The translations under genes and the position numbers were made by a program. Positions 52,470 through 61,009 of a DNA stretch of 64,000 bases are shown one piece after another. The stretch spans positions 248,001-312,000 of the forward strand of contig NZ_JBCMUN010000001.1 in the NCBI RefSeq assembly GCF_050467285.1, in the 5' to 3' direction. The stretch comes from Paenibacillus_E oryzisoli_A. Its GTDB lineage: Bacteria; Bacillota; Bacilli; Paenibacillales; NBRC-103111. A model generated the notes under the pieces. It was not told the DNA's origin, did no database searches, and saw only the letters and a list, made by a program, of their open reading frames with translations. Every line of letters begins with the position of its first letter. Position 1 is the first letter of the stretch.

Positions 52470-53203
52470 GTCCGGTGCTGGAATTGCGCGGCGTTACGAA
52501 AATTTTTTCCAATCGACGGGGCATCCACGATATTTCCCTGATGGTTAACCGAGGCGATATCTACGGATTCTTCGGGCCGAACGGCGCGGGCAAAACGACG
52601 GTCATGAAAATGCTGACGGGGCTTGCCCGCCCCCAGCAGGGGCAGCTCCGGCTGTTCGGCCATGACGTCGGTACCCGGTTCGAGCAGGCGATGGCGAAGG
52701 TCGGCGTCCTGATCGAGACGGCCGAAGCGTTCACGTACATGAGCGCCCGGCGGAACCTGGAGCAGGCGGCGCGCTTCTATCCGCAGCTCCCGAAGGGGCG
52801 TATCGACGAAGTGTTAGAGCTGACGGGGCTCAGCCCCTATGCGCACGAGAAAGTCGCGGGCTACTCCCTCGGCATGAAGCAGCGGCTTGGTCTCGCCGCG
52901 GCGCTGCTCGGCGAGCCGGAATTGCTCATCCTGGATGAGCCGACGAACGGGCTGGACATCGAAGGGATGGTCCAGATTCGGGAATTGATCGCGAGGCTAG
53001 CGCGCGAGCAGGGGATCACGATTTTCCTTTCCTCCCATTTCATCGGGGAAATGGAGCAGCTGTGCAGCCGCATCGGCATCCTGCATGAAGGGCGGCTGAT
53101 CCGGGAAGCGGCAATCTCTACGCTCCTGCAGGAGCGAGGGACGCTGGAAGCGGCGTACCTGCACGAACTAAACCAAGTAAGGGGGCAAGCAGCCCATGCT
53201 TAG
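52466..53203 (+). CDS. ABC-2 exporter ATP-binding protein (BcrA-like)
   Basis: A 245-residue ATPase. Walker A GPNGAGKTT (about 36-44), signature YSLGMKQRLGLAAALLG, Walker B LLILDEPTNGLD and H-loop FLSSHFIGEMEQL. GMKQR after LSLG is typical of the BcrA/SpaF-like group exporting antimicrobial peptides or lipids, or acting in lantibiotic immunity. It overlaps both neighbours (ATGA upstream, eight bases with the permease). Confidence 0.93.
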   Translation: MSPVLELRGVTKIFSNRRGIHDISLMVNRGDIYGFFGPNGAGKTTVMKMLTGLARPQQGQLRLFGHDVGTRFEQAMAKVGVLIETAEAFTYMSARRNLEQAARFYPQLPKGRIDEVLELTGLSPYAHEKVAGYSLGMKQRLGLAAALLGEPELLILDEPTNGLDIEGMVQIRELIARLAREQGITIFLSSHFIGEMEQLCSRIGILHEGRLIREAAISTLLQERGTLEAAYLHELNQVRGQAAHA

Positions 53204-53945
53204 TCTAACCGCGAACATTCGCAACGAAATGATCAAAATGGCACTGAAAAAGCGCACCATCGCCTTCCTGGCGCTGACATTGCTTCTGCCGGTCGCAGCC
53301 GGCATCCTGCTCTCCCGATTCCAGCAAGGCATCGGCATCGGAGCTTTCACATCGCAGGATTTTCCGATCATGATGCTAGGGATTTTGACGAGCGTCTTGC
53401 TGCCGCTGTTCCTGTTCATGAACGCCGCGGACAGCTTCGCCGGCGAAATCGGCGACCGCACGATGAAGAACGTGCTGACCCGCCCAATCACGCGCTTCGG
53501 CGTATTCACCTCCAAGCAAGCCGCGCTCGCGTTGTCGGCCATCGCCTACCTGGCTGCCGGCTTTCTCGCCTCGACGCTTAGCTCCTTGCTGCTGCAACAC
53601 AGCGGCGGCTTCGGCACCGTGCTGAAGTGGCTGCTGGCGTACGGCGCCGCTTTCGTGCCGCTGCTCGTGATCTCGATGCTCGGCGTGCTGCTCGCGCAGT
53701 TTTTCCGCAATTCAGGTGCTGCACTGACCGTCTCCATTCTGCTTTATCTGGCTGTCAAGGCGGGAGGTTTTTTCCTGCCGCAGGTGAACCGCTTCTCCCC
53801 GACGTCTTATCTGGATTGGCATATGCTCTGGGTAGGCAGCGGGCTTGACTTTGGACGAATCAGCGCGATCTTTATGTTTTTTCTGGCGTGTAGTATATTG
53901 TTGTTTACAGCAGGCTTTTATGTGTTTGACCGAAAGGAGCTTTAA
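53196..53945 (+). CDS. ABC-2 exporter permease (BcrB-like)
   Basis: A 249-residue six-helix ABC-2 permease. The first helix carries FLALTLLLPVAAGILLS, then MMLGILTSVLLPLFLFMNAADSFAGEIGDRTMKNVLTRPITRFGVFTSKQ, the conserved cytoplasmic coupling segment of this family, and a final FFLACSILLFTAGFYVFDRKEL. It partners the ATPase it overlaps. Substrate unknown. Confidence 0.9.
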   Translation: MLSLTANIRNEMIKMALKKRTIAFLALTLLLPVAAGILLSRFQQGIGIGAFTSQDFPIMMLGILTSVLLPLFLFMNAADSFAGEIGDRTMKNVLTRPITRFGVFTSKQAALALSAIAYLAAGFLASTLSSLLLQHSGGFGTVLKWLLAYGAAFVPLLVISMLGVLLAQFFRNSGAALTVSILLYLAVKAGGFFLPQVNRFSPTSYLDWHMLWVGSGLDFGRISAIFMFFLACSILLFTAGFYVFDRKEL

Positions 53946-53951
53946 CGCGTC

Positions 53952-55448
53952 ATGTCGATTCGATTACGGCTAGTCCTGTCTTATATCGCCATGCTGCTCG
54001 TGCCGCTTGTGCTGTTCGGGCTAGCCTTGATTTTGTTCGCCATTGCCGCTTTTGGCAGCTTGAAATCCGCCTTTGACGTCGATTTCTCCCATGGGAATCC
54101 GGTCAAGCGCGTCATCGAGCAGGAAGCGGAGGATGTCGCTTATCTGAAAACGAAAATCGACGGGGATCCCGACGCGCTGCTGCAGGCGGATTTGCTGAAA
54201 GAACTGGAAGATCGTTTCCACAAGCTCAACATGGGACTGATCGTCCGCAAGGATCAAACCGTTACGTATGTATCCCCGTATTTGAAGACGAGCGATTCCG
54301 GCCAAGGGCTGCGGCTCCCCCGTTACGGCACGACCGAGCTTAGCTCGAAACCCGGACATTTGGGCTGGGGGGAAGGTTCCCTCTGGATTACCCGCCAGCA
54401 AGACTTTTTATTTTCCGATCAGAGTCAAGGGTCTGTCTTCATTTTCTTGAACGGCAGCTCATTTCAAAAATATTTGCACGCGTTCTCCCGATCCGTTGTC
54501 TGGACGTTCCTGATTATACTCGTGGGGACGAACGGGGTGCTGACGTACTTCGTCTCCAGGAGTATTATCCGGCCGTTGCGGGCGCTGAGGCGCGCCGCGG
54601 AGGAGATCAAGGAAGGCAATCTCAATTTCGAAATCGTGCCGTACGCCCAGGATGAGCTTGGCGATCTGAGCAAAGCGTTTGAAGCGATGCGACGCAAGCT
54701 GAAGGAATCCGTGGAGCTGCAGCTTCAATATGAGGAGAACCGCAAGGAGCTCCTGTCCAACATTTCGCATGACCTGAAAACGCCGGTGACCGCCATCAAA
54801 GGCTACGCGCACGGCATTATGGACGGAGTGACGAATTCCCCCGACAAACTGGATAAATACATCCGGACCATCTACAACAAAGCGGTCGATATGGACCGGA
54901 TGATCGATGAGCTGTTCCTCTTTTCCAAGCTAGATCTTGGCAAAGTGCCGTTTCAATTCGAGACAGTCGATCTCGTCAGCTATGTGCGGGATTGCGCGGA
55001 GGATGTTCAGACGGATATGGAGAAAAAAGGGGCCGTGTTCCGCGTCGCGGAACTGCCGGATCCACCGCTTCTCGTCACGCTGGATCGGGATAAATTTCGG
55101 CGCGTGCTGCTGAACATCATCGAGAACGCGGTCAAATACAGCGATCCGGATCGCTGCGACGTCACCATGCGCCTGTTCGCGCATGAGGGGCATGCCGTCC
55201 TCCAGATCGCGGATCGGGGGCAGGGCATCTCGGCGGAGGCGCTGCCGCATATATTCGACCGCTTCTACCGGGCGGACCCTTCGCGCAATACCGCCACCGG
55301 CGGCAGCGGATTAGGGCTCGCCATCGCGAAGCAGATCGTCGAGGAACACGGTGGTTCCATTAGCGCGAGCAGCGAGATCGGGCAGGGCACGACGATTACG
55401 ATCGTGCTGAAGCAGGGCGCGCAGACGCAGGAAGGGAGTGGCGTATGA
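53952..55448 (+). CDS. Sensor histidine kinase (HAMP, HisKA)
   Basis: A 498-residue kinase. Helices at about 9-33 and 177-197 enclose an extracytoplasmic domain of about 140 residues; a HAMP domain (FVSRSIIRPLRALRRAAEEI) follows. The H-box NISHDLKTPVTAIKGYAHG has phospho-His273; N-box IENAVKYSDPD, G1 QIADRGQGIS and G2 GSGLGLAIAKQIVEEHGG are intact. It is coupled by ATGA to the regulator at 55445 and starts six bases after the permease. It may sense the exporter, its substrate or the secreted leader protein. Confidence 0.94.
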   Translation: MSIRLRLVLSYIAMLLVPLVLFGLALILFAIAAFGSLKSAFDVDFSHGNPVKRVIEQEAEDVAYLKTKIDGDPDALLQADLLKELEDRFHKLNMGLIVRKDQTVTYVSPYLKTSDSGQGLRLPRYGTTELSSKPGHLGWGEGSLWITRQQDFLFSDQSQGSVFIFLNGSSFQKYLHAFSRSVVWTFLIILVGTNGVLTYFVSRSIIRPLRALRRAAEEIKEGNLNFEIVPYAQDELGDLSKAFEAMRRKLKESVELQLQYEENRKELLSNISHDLKTPVTAIKGYAHGIMDGVTNSPDKLDKYIRTIYNKAVDMDRMIDELFLFSKLDLGKVPFQFETVDLVSYVRDCAEDVQTDMEKKGAVFRVAELPDPPLLVTLDRDKFRRVLLNIIENAVKYSDPDRCDVTMRLFAHEGHAVLQIADRGQGISAEALPHIFDRFYRADPSRNTATGGSGLGLAIAKQIVEEHGGSISASSEIGQGTTITIVLKQGAQTQEGSGV

Positions 55449-56134
55449 GTCATATTTTAATCATCGAGGATGAACTGAGTATTGCCGAACTGGAGCGGGA
55501 CTACCTGGAGCTGAGCGGCTACAGTGTGGAGATTGCTGGCAGCGGCGACGAGGGGTTGGAGCGGGCGCTCAGTACCTCGGTGGATCTCGTCATTTTGGAC
55601 TTGATGCTGCCGAAGGTAGACGGCTTTGAAATTTGCCGCCGCCTGCGCAGCGAGAAGGATATTCCAATTATTATGGTGTCGGCGAAAAAGGAAGACATCG
55701 ACAAAATCCGCGGTCTCGGCCTCGGCGCCGACGATTATATGATCAAGCCGTTCAGCCCCAGCGAGCTGGTGGCTCGGGTCAAGGCGCACTTGGCGCGCTA
55801 TGAGCGGCTGATGGGGCGGCGCGAGGCCCGCAACGATGAGGTGCGCATTCGCGGGCTGTTAATTGACAAAACGGCTCGGCGCGTTTTCGTGAACGAGCGG
55901 GAAGCTATTTTTACGACTAAAGAATTCGATCTGCTGACGCATCTGGCGATGAATCCGAATCGCGTGTACAGCAAGGAGCAGTTGTTCGACCTGCTGTGGG
56001 GGATGGATGCGCTCGGCGATATCGCGACCGTAACCGTACATATTCGCAAACTGCGCGAGAAGATTGAGCAGGACCCGTCGAATCCGCAATATATTGAAAC
56101 TGTCTGGGGCGCTGGGTATCGGTTCAAAATTTGA
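55445..56134 (+). CDS. OmpR/PhoB-family response regulator
   Basis: A 229-residue regulator. Receiver: acidic residues in IIEDELSIAE, phospho-Asp52 in VILDLMLPKVDGF, Thr/Ser and Lys in MVSAKKEDIDKIRGLGLGADDYMIKPF. Winged helix: FTTKEFDLLTHLAMNPNRVYSKEQLFDLLWG and TVTVHIRKLREKIEQDPSNPQYIETVWGAGYRF. Proteins of this family bind tandem repeats in steps of 11 bases; such an array precedes this operon at 51372-51432, so autoregulation is likely. It is the last gene of the operon. Confidence 0.96.
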   Translation: MSHILIIEDELSIAELERDYLELSGYSVEIAGSGDEGLERALSTSVDLVILDLMLPKVDGFEICRRLRSEKDIPIIMVSAKKEDIDKIRGLGLGADDYMIKPFSPSELVARVKAHLARYERLMGRREARNDEVRIRGLLIDKTARRVFVNEREAIFTTKEFDLLTHLAMNPNRVYSKEQLFDLLWGMDALGDIATVTVHIRKLREKIEQDPSNPQYIETVWGAGYRFKI

Positions 56135-56221
56135 TGGTTGCTGTTAAAAATTTGACGCTTTCTTTTTTCTCTCCGAATGTTAAGATATTGTAAACGCAAC
56201 TATCTAGGAGAGACAGCATTA

Positions 56222-56908
56222 ATGGAACTTATTGTAGATACGGACATATTGTTAAAACTCGGTATATCGGCGATTTTCGGGCTCATCATCGGGCTTGAAC
56301 GGGAAGTCCGGAACAAGCCGCTCGGTTTGAAGACGTCGCTTGTGATCTGCTTGAGCGCTTGCCTGCTCACGATCGTCTCGATCGAGTCGGCGAATAAATT
56401 TGCCGTCGCGGGTCTGCATGTGATGGACCCGATGCGGCTCGCCGCCCAAGTGGTCAGCGGCATTGGTTTTCTTGGCGCCGGGGCGATCATCCGCAAGCAC
56501 AACGATGTCATCGTCGGGCTGACGACCGCCGCGATGATTTGGGGCGCGGCCGGACTCGGGATCGCCGTGGGTGCCGGCTTTATCGTGGAAGCCTTTTTCG
56601 GGCTGGTGCTCATTCTGGTGAGCGTCGTGGTCTTGCCGTTTTTTATCAAGAAAATGGGGCCGCGGCCGCTGCTGATGAAGGATTTGCGCGTAAGGCTCAT
56701 TGTGTCGCATGATGCGAACATGACCGAGGTGATCAAGGCGATCATCGCGCGAGGCTACCGGATGCAGAGTGTTCACATCAAGGAGCTCAATCAGCAGCAC
56801 CAGGAGCTCAACTTCATCATCTATGTGGACAGGAAGTACGCCTCCGAGGTGTACGACGAGCTGAAAGCGATGACTTATATTGAAATTGTGGAAGTGGAGA
56901 CGCTATAA
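56222..56908 (+). CDS. MgtC-family membrane protein
   Basis: A 228-residue protein with four to five helices in the first 145 residues and the MgtC/SapB core: FGLIIGLEREVRNKPLGLKTSL, VSGIGFLGAGAIIRKHNDVIVGLTTAAMIWGAAGLGIAVGAG. A cytoplasmic ACT-like domain of about 80 residues follows, as in long MgtC forms (YhiD/SapB). The family is linked to Mg2+ stress and intracellular survival. ATG 56222 is chosen; AGGAG is 11 bases upstream. It may have its own promoter in 56135-56221. Confidence 0.92.
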   Translation: MELIVDTDILLKLGISAIFGLIIGLEREVRNKPLGLKTSLVICLSACLLTIVSIESANKFAVAGLHVMDPMRLAAQVVSGIGFLGAGAIIRKHNDVIVGLTTAAMIWGAAGLGIAVGAGFIVEAFFGLVLILVSVVVLPFFIKKMGPRPLLMKDLRVRLIVSHDANMTEVIKAIIARGYRMQSVHIKELNQQHQELNFIIYVDRKYASEVYDELKAMTYIEIVEVETL

Positions 56909-56924
56909 CAGCAGTGAGAAGAGG

Positions 56925-56952
56925 GAACGCGGGGGGTGGCGTTCTTTTTTTT
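56925..56952 (+). terminator. Intrinsic terminator after the MgtC-like gene
   Basis: GAACGC and GCGTTC flank a G-rich loop, followed by a run of eight or nine T. Confidence 0.75.
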
Positions 56953-56967
56953 GCCGGAGGGGAGCCC

Positions 56968-57170
56968 CACTACTGCAAAATATACAGCTAATTTCGCCAT
57001 TCAAGCCCAAATGTAGAGAGGACCTGCAATAAGTACAGTAAATTTCGGCAAAGAATTGAATGGAAGCGATTACACAGCAATTTGCTCGGAATTTTACTGT
57101 AAGAAATGCAGGTCTTTCATGCATTTTGCCCCTTTTCCCTCGAATTACCTGCAGTTTTTGCAGTTGGTGA
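56968..57170 (+). repeat. Hairpin array 7 (CTGC/GCAG, AAATTT-flanked)
   Basis: Hairpins with CTGC/CAG arms lie at about 56972, 57023, 57096 and 57148: intervals 51, 73 and 52. The central spacer is 11 bases longer than in the other arrays. Hairpins two and three face each other: CAGTAAATTTCGG (57036-57048) and the reverse complement of a similar string at 57087-57099. 57171-57234 shows nothing recognisable. Confidence 0.65.
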
Positions 57171-57234
57171 TTGTCCGAGCGCGCCCAAGCGCAAAGTGAG
57201 CACAGCAGAAGCAACGCCCCCTTGCATCCCCCTG

Positions 57235-57271
57235 CACAAAAAAAGTCATATCACCATAATTAAACACAATG
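57235..57271 (+). promoter_or_regulatory. Shared 37-bp regulatory element, copy 1
   Basis: CACAAAAAAAGTCATA (57235-57250) is identical to 62790-62805, and the next 21 bases match at 14 positions without gaps, ending in CACAATG. A -10-like CATAAT is at 57255-57260 with no -35 hexamer, suggesting an activator-dependent promoter for the GH95-like gene. The promoter reading is inferred. Confidence 0.5.
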
Positions 57272-57408
57272 GTAAACTTCCTACACGAATGTATATTTAG
57301 ATTGGGCGCGGTGCGGCCAAGCCAAGCGGTTTAGCCCGCTTCGCATATGCGGGGTTTTGTTTGGAAGATCCGTCGCCGCTTAGCAGGAAATGAGTAAGGA
57401 GTGTGGTT

Positions 57409-59637
57409 ATGTTGGTGAAGACAACCTTAGATTGGCCTTCCTTTATGGCTAGACATGATCTGACGTGGTCGGTGAAGCCGATTTCATGGGACGAAGGGGC
57501 ATTTATCGGCAATGGCGTGATCGGGGCCATGATATATAGCGAGGAGCATCGCGATAAACGGCACGTGCTGCGGTTTGTGCTCGGACGCACGGACGTCACG
57601 GCACAGAAACCCGGCGGCGGATTTCCGCCCCGCGTGCCGGTGGGAGAGCTGCACTTGGAACTGACGGGCTGGTACTATCAACCGTCCTCCGTTCGGATTG
57701 ATTTGTGGAACGCGGAGATGCGGGCGGAGATTACGACAACAGTTGGCACGGTGACCGTCCGCGCTTTTGTTCACAGCGAGGATGCGGTGCTGGCCGTGGA
57801 GCTGGAAACCAGCGAGAGCGAGAAGGACGCGCGCATGACCTGGTACGCGTTCAGCGAAGTAGACCCGGTGCTGAAGAATGCCGACGGCATCAACCTGAAT
57901 CAGTACATTCCGAAGGCGCAAGTTGTCCGGCATACGGCGGCGGATGGAGTAACGATTGGCGTGCAAAAGTTCGACCATGATGGCGGCTGCACGACGGCAT
58001 GGACGGAATCGCCGGCTGCGAGCTCCCCTCATCTGCGCCGGCTGTGGCTCTCGATCGAAAACGGCTTCGATGAGCAGGCCCAGCGCAAAGTGGAAGCGAA
58101 TGTGCGCGAGGCAGCCAAGCAGCCGTGGGATACTTGGGTGGAAGCGCACCGGAGCTGGTGGCACCAGTACTATCGCCAAAGCTTTGTGTCCATTCCGGAC
58201 ACGATGCTGGAAGGCTTCTATTGGATCCAGATGTACAAACTGGCTTCCGCAACCCGCAGCGACGGGATGATCATGGACAACCAAGGCCCTTGGCTCACAA
58301 CGACGCCATGGGCAGGCGTCTGGTTCAACATGAACGTGCAAATGAGCTATTCCCCTGTCTACACATCAGGCAGGCTGGAACTCGGCGAATCGCTTGTTCG
58401 CGCTTTTCGTGATAATATGGCGCAGTTGATCCGCAATGTACCCGAGCCTTACCGCGAAGATTCAGCGGGGCTGGGCCGCAGCATGAGCTACGACTTGGCC
58501 GGTGAGGTCGGGACCGAAGTCGGCAACCTGACGTGGGTGTGTCATAACTTATGGCGGCATTACCGGCACGCGATGGACAACACGATGCTCGAGGAGCTGC
58601 TGTTCCCGCTGCTGAAGCGAAGCGTGCAGTATTACTTGCACCTGCTGGAGCGAGGCGATGACGGCAAATTACACTTGCCGCCGATGATCTCGCCCGAGTA
58701 CGGGTCATTCCTGCAGCTAACTGTGCCGGATACGCACTATGACTTGGCCCTGCTGCGATGGGGCTGCCAGACGCTGCTGCGGATGTGCGACATCCTGGGC
58801 ATTCAGGATGCTTCGCAATCCCGCTGGGAAGAGACTCTGGAGCAATTAACGCCGCTGCCTGTCGATGAGACCGGCTTTATGATCGGCGCGGGCCAGCCGC
58901 TGGAATTCGGCCATCGCCATTTCAGCCATTTGATGGCGGTCTTCCCGCTGCACTTGCTCAGCGGGGATTCGCCGGAAGAACGGGAGCTCATCCTGCGCTC
59001 GCTGCGCCATTGGTTTTCACGCGAGGGAGACTTGCGCGGGTTCACGTTTACCGGCGCCGCGTCCATCGCCGCAGCGGTGGGCGAAGGCGACGAAGCGCTG
59101 AAGTATCTGAAAGCGCTGATGCATCTGATCAAACCGAACACGATGTACAAAGAGGCGGGACCGGTCATCGAGTCTCCGCTCGCCGGGGCGGAAGCGATCC
59201 ACGATATGCTGCTCCAAAGCTGGGGAGAAGAGATCCGGGTTTTCCCGGCCGTTCCTTCCGAATGGAGGGAAGCTGTCTTTCATAATTTGCGGGCCGAGGG
59301 CGCATTCGAGGTCAGTGCGGTGCGATCCGAAGGAACTACGGCATGGATTAGGGTCAAAAGCTTGGCCGGACAGCCATGCCGCATACAAACGGATATGCAG
59401 GGAGACATTCGGATGTCCGGGGGCACGGCGGTGCAGCTCCGTTCTTTGGGCGGGGGCGTGTTCGAGCTTGAGCTGCCGCAGGGCGAAGAGGCGGTACTCT
59501 ACAGCGCGGATCATCCCGCCGCCGCCGCTGCTGCCGCGAGCTCATGGGCGATCGAGCCGGTACCGGCGCAGAGCCATTTGTGCGGATATTTTGGCGGACG
59601 CAAGCCATGGCGCTTGTATGGGCTGCCGATTCAATAA
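57409..59637 (+). CDS. GH95-like glycoside hydrolase
   Basis: A 742-residue protein of the GH95 type (alpha-L-fucosidase/galactosidase; six-hairpin toroid fold). The N-terminal beta domain starts with ISWDEGAFIGNGVIGAMIYSEEH, matching the GNGRLGAM block of GH95. The middle helical domain has WWHQYYRQSFVSIPDT, PPMISPEYGSF (region of a conserved Glu), and FGHRHFSHLMAVFPLHLLS; the end is a beta domain (PAVPSEWREAVFHNLRAEGAFEVSA). No signal peptide, so it is cytoplasmic. ATG 57409 has AAGGAG seven bases upstream; GTG 57403 is too close. It is next to a YesNM pair and a sugar permease operon. Confidence 0.85.
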   Translation: MLVKTTLDWPSFMARHDLTWSVKPISWDEGAFIGNGVIGAMIYSEEHRDKRHVLRFVLGRTDVTAQKPGGGFPPRVPVGELHLELTGWYYQPSSVRIDLWNAEMRAEITTTVGTVTVRAFVHSEDAVLAVELETSESEKDARMTWYAFSEVDPVLKNADGINLNQYIPKAQVVRHTAADGVTIGVQKFDHDGGCTTAWTESPAASSPHLRRLWLSIENGFDEQAQRKVEANVREAAKQPWDTWVEAHRSWWHQYYRQSFVSIPDTMLEGFYWIQMYKLASATRSDGMIMDNQGPWLTTTPWAGVWFNMNVQMSYSPVYTSGRLELGESLVRAFRDNMAQLIRNVPEPYREDSAGLGRSMSYDLAGEVGTEVGNLTWVCHNLWRHYRHAMDNTMLEELLFPLLKRSVQYYLHLLERGDDGKLHLPPMISPEYGSFLQLTVPDTHYDLALLRWGCQTLLRMCDILGIQDASQSRWEETLEQLTPLPVDETGFMIGAGQPLEFGHRHFSHLMAVFPLHLLSGDSPEERELILRSLRHWFSREGDLRGFTFTGAASIAAAVGEGDEALKYLKALMHLIKPNTMYKEAGPVIESPLAGAEAIHDMLLQSWGEEIRVFPAVPSEWREAVFHNLRAEGAFEVSAVRSEGTTAWIRVKSLAGQPCRIQTDMQGDIRMSGGTAVQLRSLGGGVFELELPQGEEAVLYSADHPAAAAAAASSWAIEPVPAQSHLCGYFGGRKPWRLYGLPIQ

Positions 59638-59651
59638 TTTTCCAATAGACA

Positions 59652-59900
59652 CCTAGGGCGTGTCTGAAAACCCGCTCAGGGGCATCTTTCACCACCTTTT
59701 CGCCCCCTACTGCGTCACTTTCGCTTGACGTACCCCCGGTACGCCTTCACAAAAGTTCCTTGCATGGAACGAAAATTCGGCAAAATCTGCGGCCCTCGGA
59801 GCATTCAGACTCGCCCTGGACAGACCGATCGGCAGATTTGCTGAGCGGTCTGTCTTCATTTTGCAGGCCCAGTTGAAGTATTGATGGCCGGGCATTTTCG
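59652..59900 (+). repeat. Interspersed repeat-like element, AGGGCGTGTCTGAAAA end
   Basis: A non-coding block starting TAGGGCGTGTCTGAAAACCC and containing nested inverted repeats: CGTCA/TGACG (59713-59730), CGTAC/GTACG (59729-59743) and CAGACCG/CGGTCTG (59821-59852). Its composition differs from nearby genes. From memory it resembles an interspersed repeat of Paenibacillus genomes, normally closed by an inverted TCAGACACGCCC end; that end is not seen here, so this copy may be truncated. A 62-codon minus-strand frame inside is judged non-coding. The rest of the gap, to 59986, holds the GGAGGAGAGGGGG ribosome site of the next gene. Confidence 0.5.
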
Positions 59901-59986
59901 ATTTTGAGGATGGGGTTCCGGTTTTGATGGGTAGGCAGTCTTAGAGGGGCGGCACATAATAAAGAGGAGGAGAGGGGGCATGCAAA

Positions 59987-61009
59987 ATGGCCAGAATAGT
60001 GATTGTTGACGATGAACCGATAATCGGGATTGGGCTCAAAACGTTAATTGGCGAATATGGACGGTTCAGCGAGATTCAGACGTTTTCAGACGGCATGTCA
60101 GCGCTCGCCAACATTATGGCACACCCTCCTGATGTGGTGTTGACGGATATTCGGATGCCTCGCATGGACGGTCTGGAGCTATGCCGCAACATTCAGCAGC
60201 TCAAACTTTTTACCAAAGTCGCTGTGCTTTCGGGCTACGGGGATTTTGCCTATGCACAAAAATGTATGTCATACGGCGTACAGGAATATTTGCTGAAGCC
60301 CGTTACCGAGATCGAGCTCTTTCCGGTGCTGGATAAGTTGCTCGCCGTGCAGGAAGCGGTGCTGGTATCGTTCTCCCATTTTGAACAATGGGTGGATCGT
60401 CTGGAGGAAGCGGTCTGGATGATGGATAAGGCGCGGGCCGATGAACTGATTGAAGAGGAAAAGCGGCAATTGTGCTTGGTTGAAACGGACATCCAGCAGT
60501 ACCAGCGCATTTACGATGCCGTCAGGCTGCTGCTCAAGAAGCTGAACGCCAGAGGGGCGTACAGGTTTGAAACGAACTCGCTCATCGAGGAGAATACGCT
60601 TCACGCAATGACCTACGAATGGTTTCAGGCCGAAGTCGGTACCTGGATACAGCGGCTGAGCGAGTACCGGAATCACGAGAGAATCAATGTGCTAGGGGCG
60701 GCGCTGCAATACATTGACGAGCATCTGTTTGAAGAGGAGCTTTCCCTGGACAGAGTGGCGGAGAAGCTGGGGGTAACGCCGACGTACTTCAGCCATTATT
60801 TTAAGAAAAATACGAACGAGACCTTTGTGCAGTACCGCATGCGCAAACGAATCGATAAAGCCAAGCAACTGCTTGCCGTTCCGCATTACAAAGTCATCGA
60901 CATTGTAGCCGAGGTCGGTTACGAAAGCTATCCCCACTTCTCCCGGGTGTTCAAAAAAGCAACGGGCCATTCTCCGACTGAATATCGCGGGCTGCTGGGG
61001 ATTAAGTGA
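59987..61009 (+). CDS. YesN-type response regulator with AraC DNA-binding domain
   Basis: A 340-residue regulator. Receiver (1-120): VIVDDEPIIGIG, phospho-Asp54 in VVLTDIRMPRMDG, YLLKPVTEIEL with the conserved Lys. A middle helical part follows; the last 100 residues form an AraC double helix-turn-helix (LSLDRVAEKLGVTPTYFSHYFKK; VIDIVAEVGYESYPHFSRVFKK). It is coupled to the YesM-type kinase by a one-base overlap. Probable targets are the GH95-like gene and the downstream permease operon. Confidence 0.95.
   Translation: MARIVIVDDEPIIGIGLKTLIGEYGRFSEIQTFSDGMSALANIMAHPPDVVLTDIRMPRMDGLELCRNIQQLKLFTKVAVLSGYGDFAYAQKCMSYGVQEYLLKPVTEIELFPVLDKLLAVQEAVLVSFSHFEQWVDRLEEAVWMMDKARADELIEEEKRQLCLVETDIQQYQRIYDAVRLLLKKLNARGAYRFETNSLIEENTLHAMTYEWFQAEVGTWIQRLSEYRNHERINVLGAALQYIDEHLFEEELSLDRVAEKLGVTPTYFSHYFKKNTNETFVQYRMRKRIDKAKQLLAVPHYKVIDIVAEVGYESYPHFSRVFKKATGHSPTEYRGLLGIK

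Noticed and set aside
56152..56186. Promoter TTGACG ... TAAGAT before the MgtC-like gene
   Set aside because: The spacing is 23 bases, too long for a sigma-A promoter.
59707..59895. A 62-codon minus-strand frame in the AGGGCGTGTC repeat
   Set aside because: It lies within a repeat-like block with nested palindromes and has no ribosome site or recognisable product.
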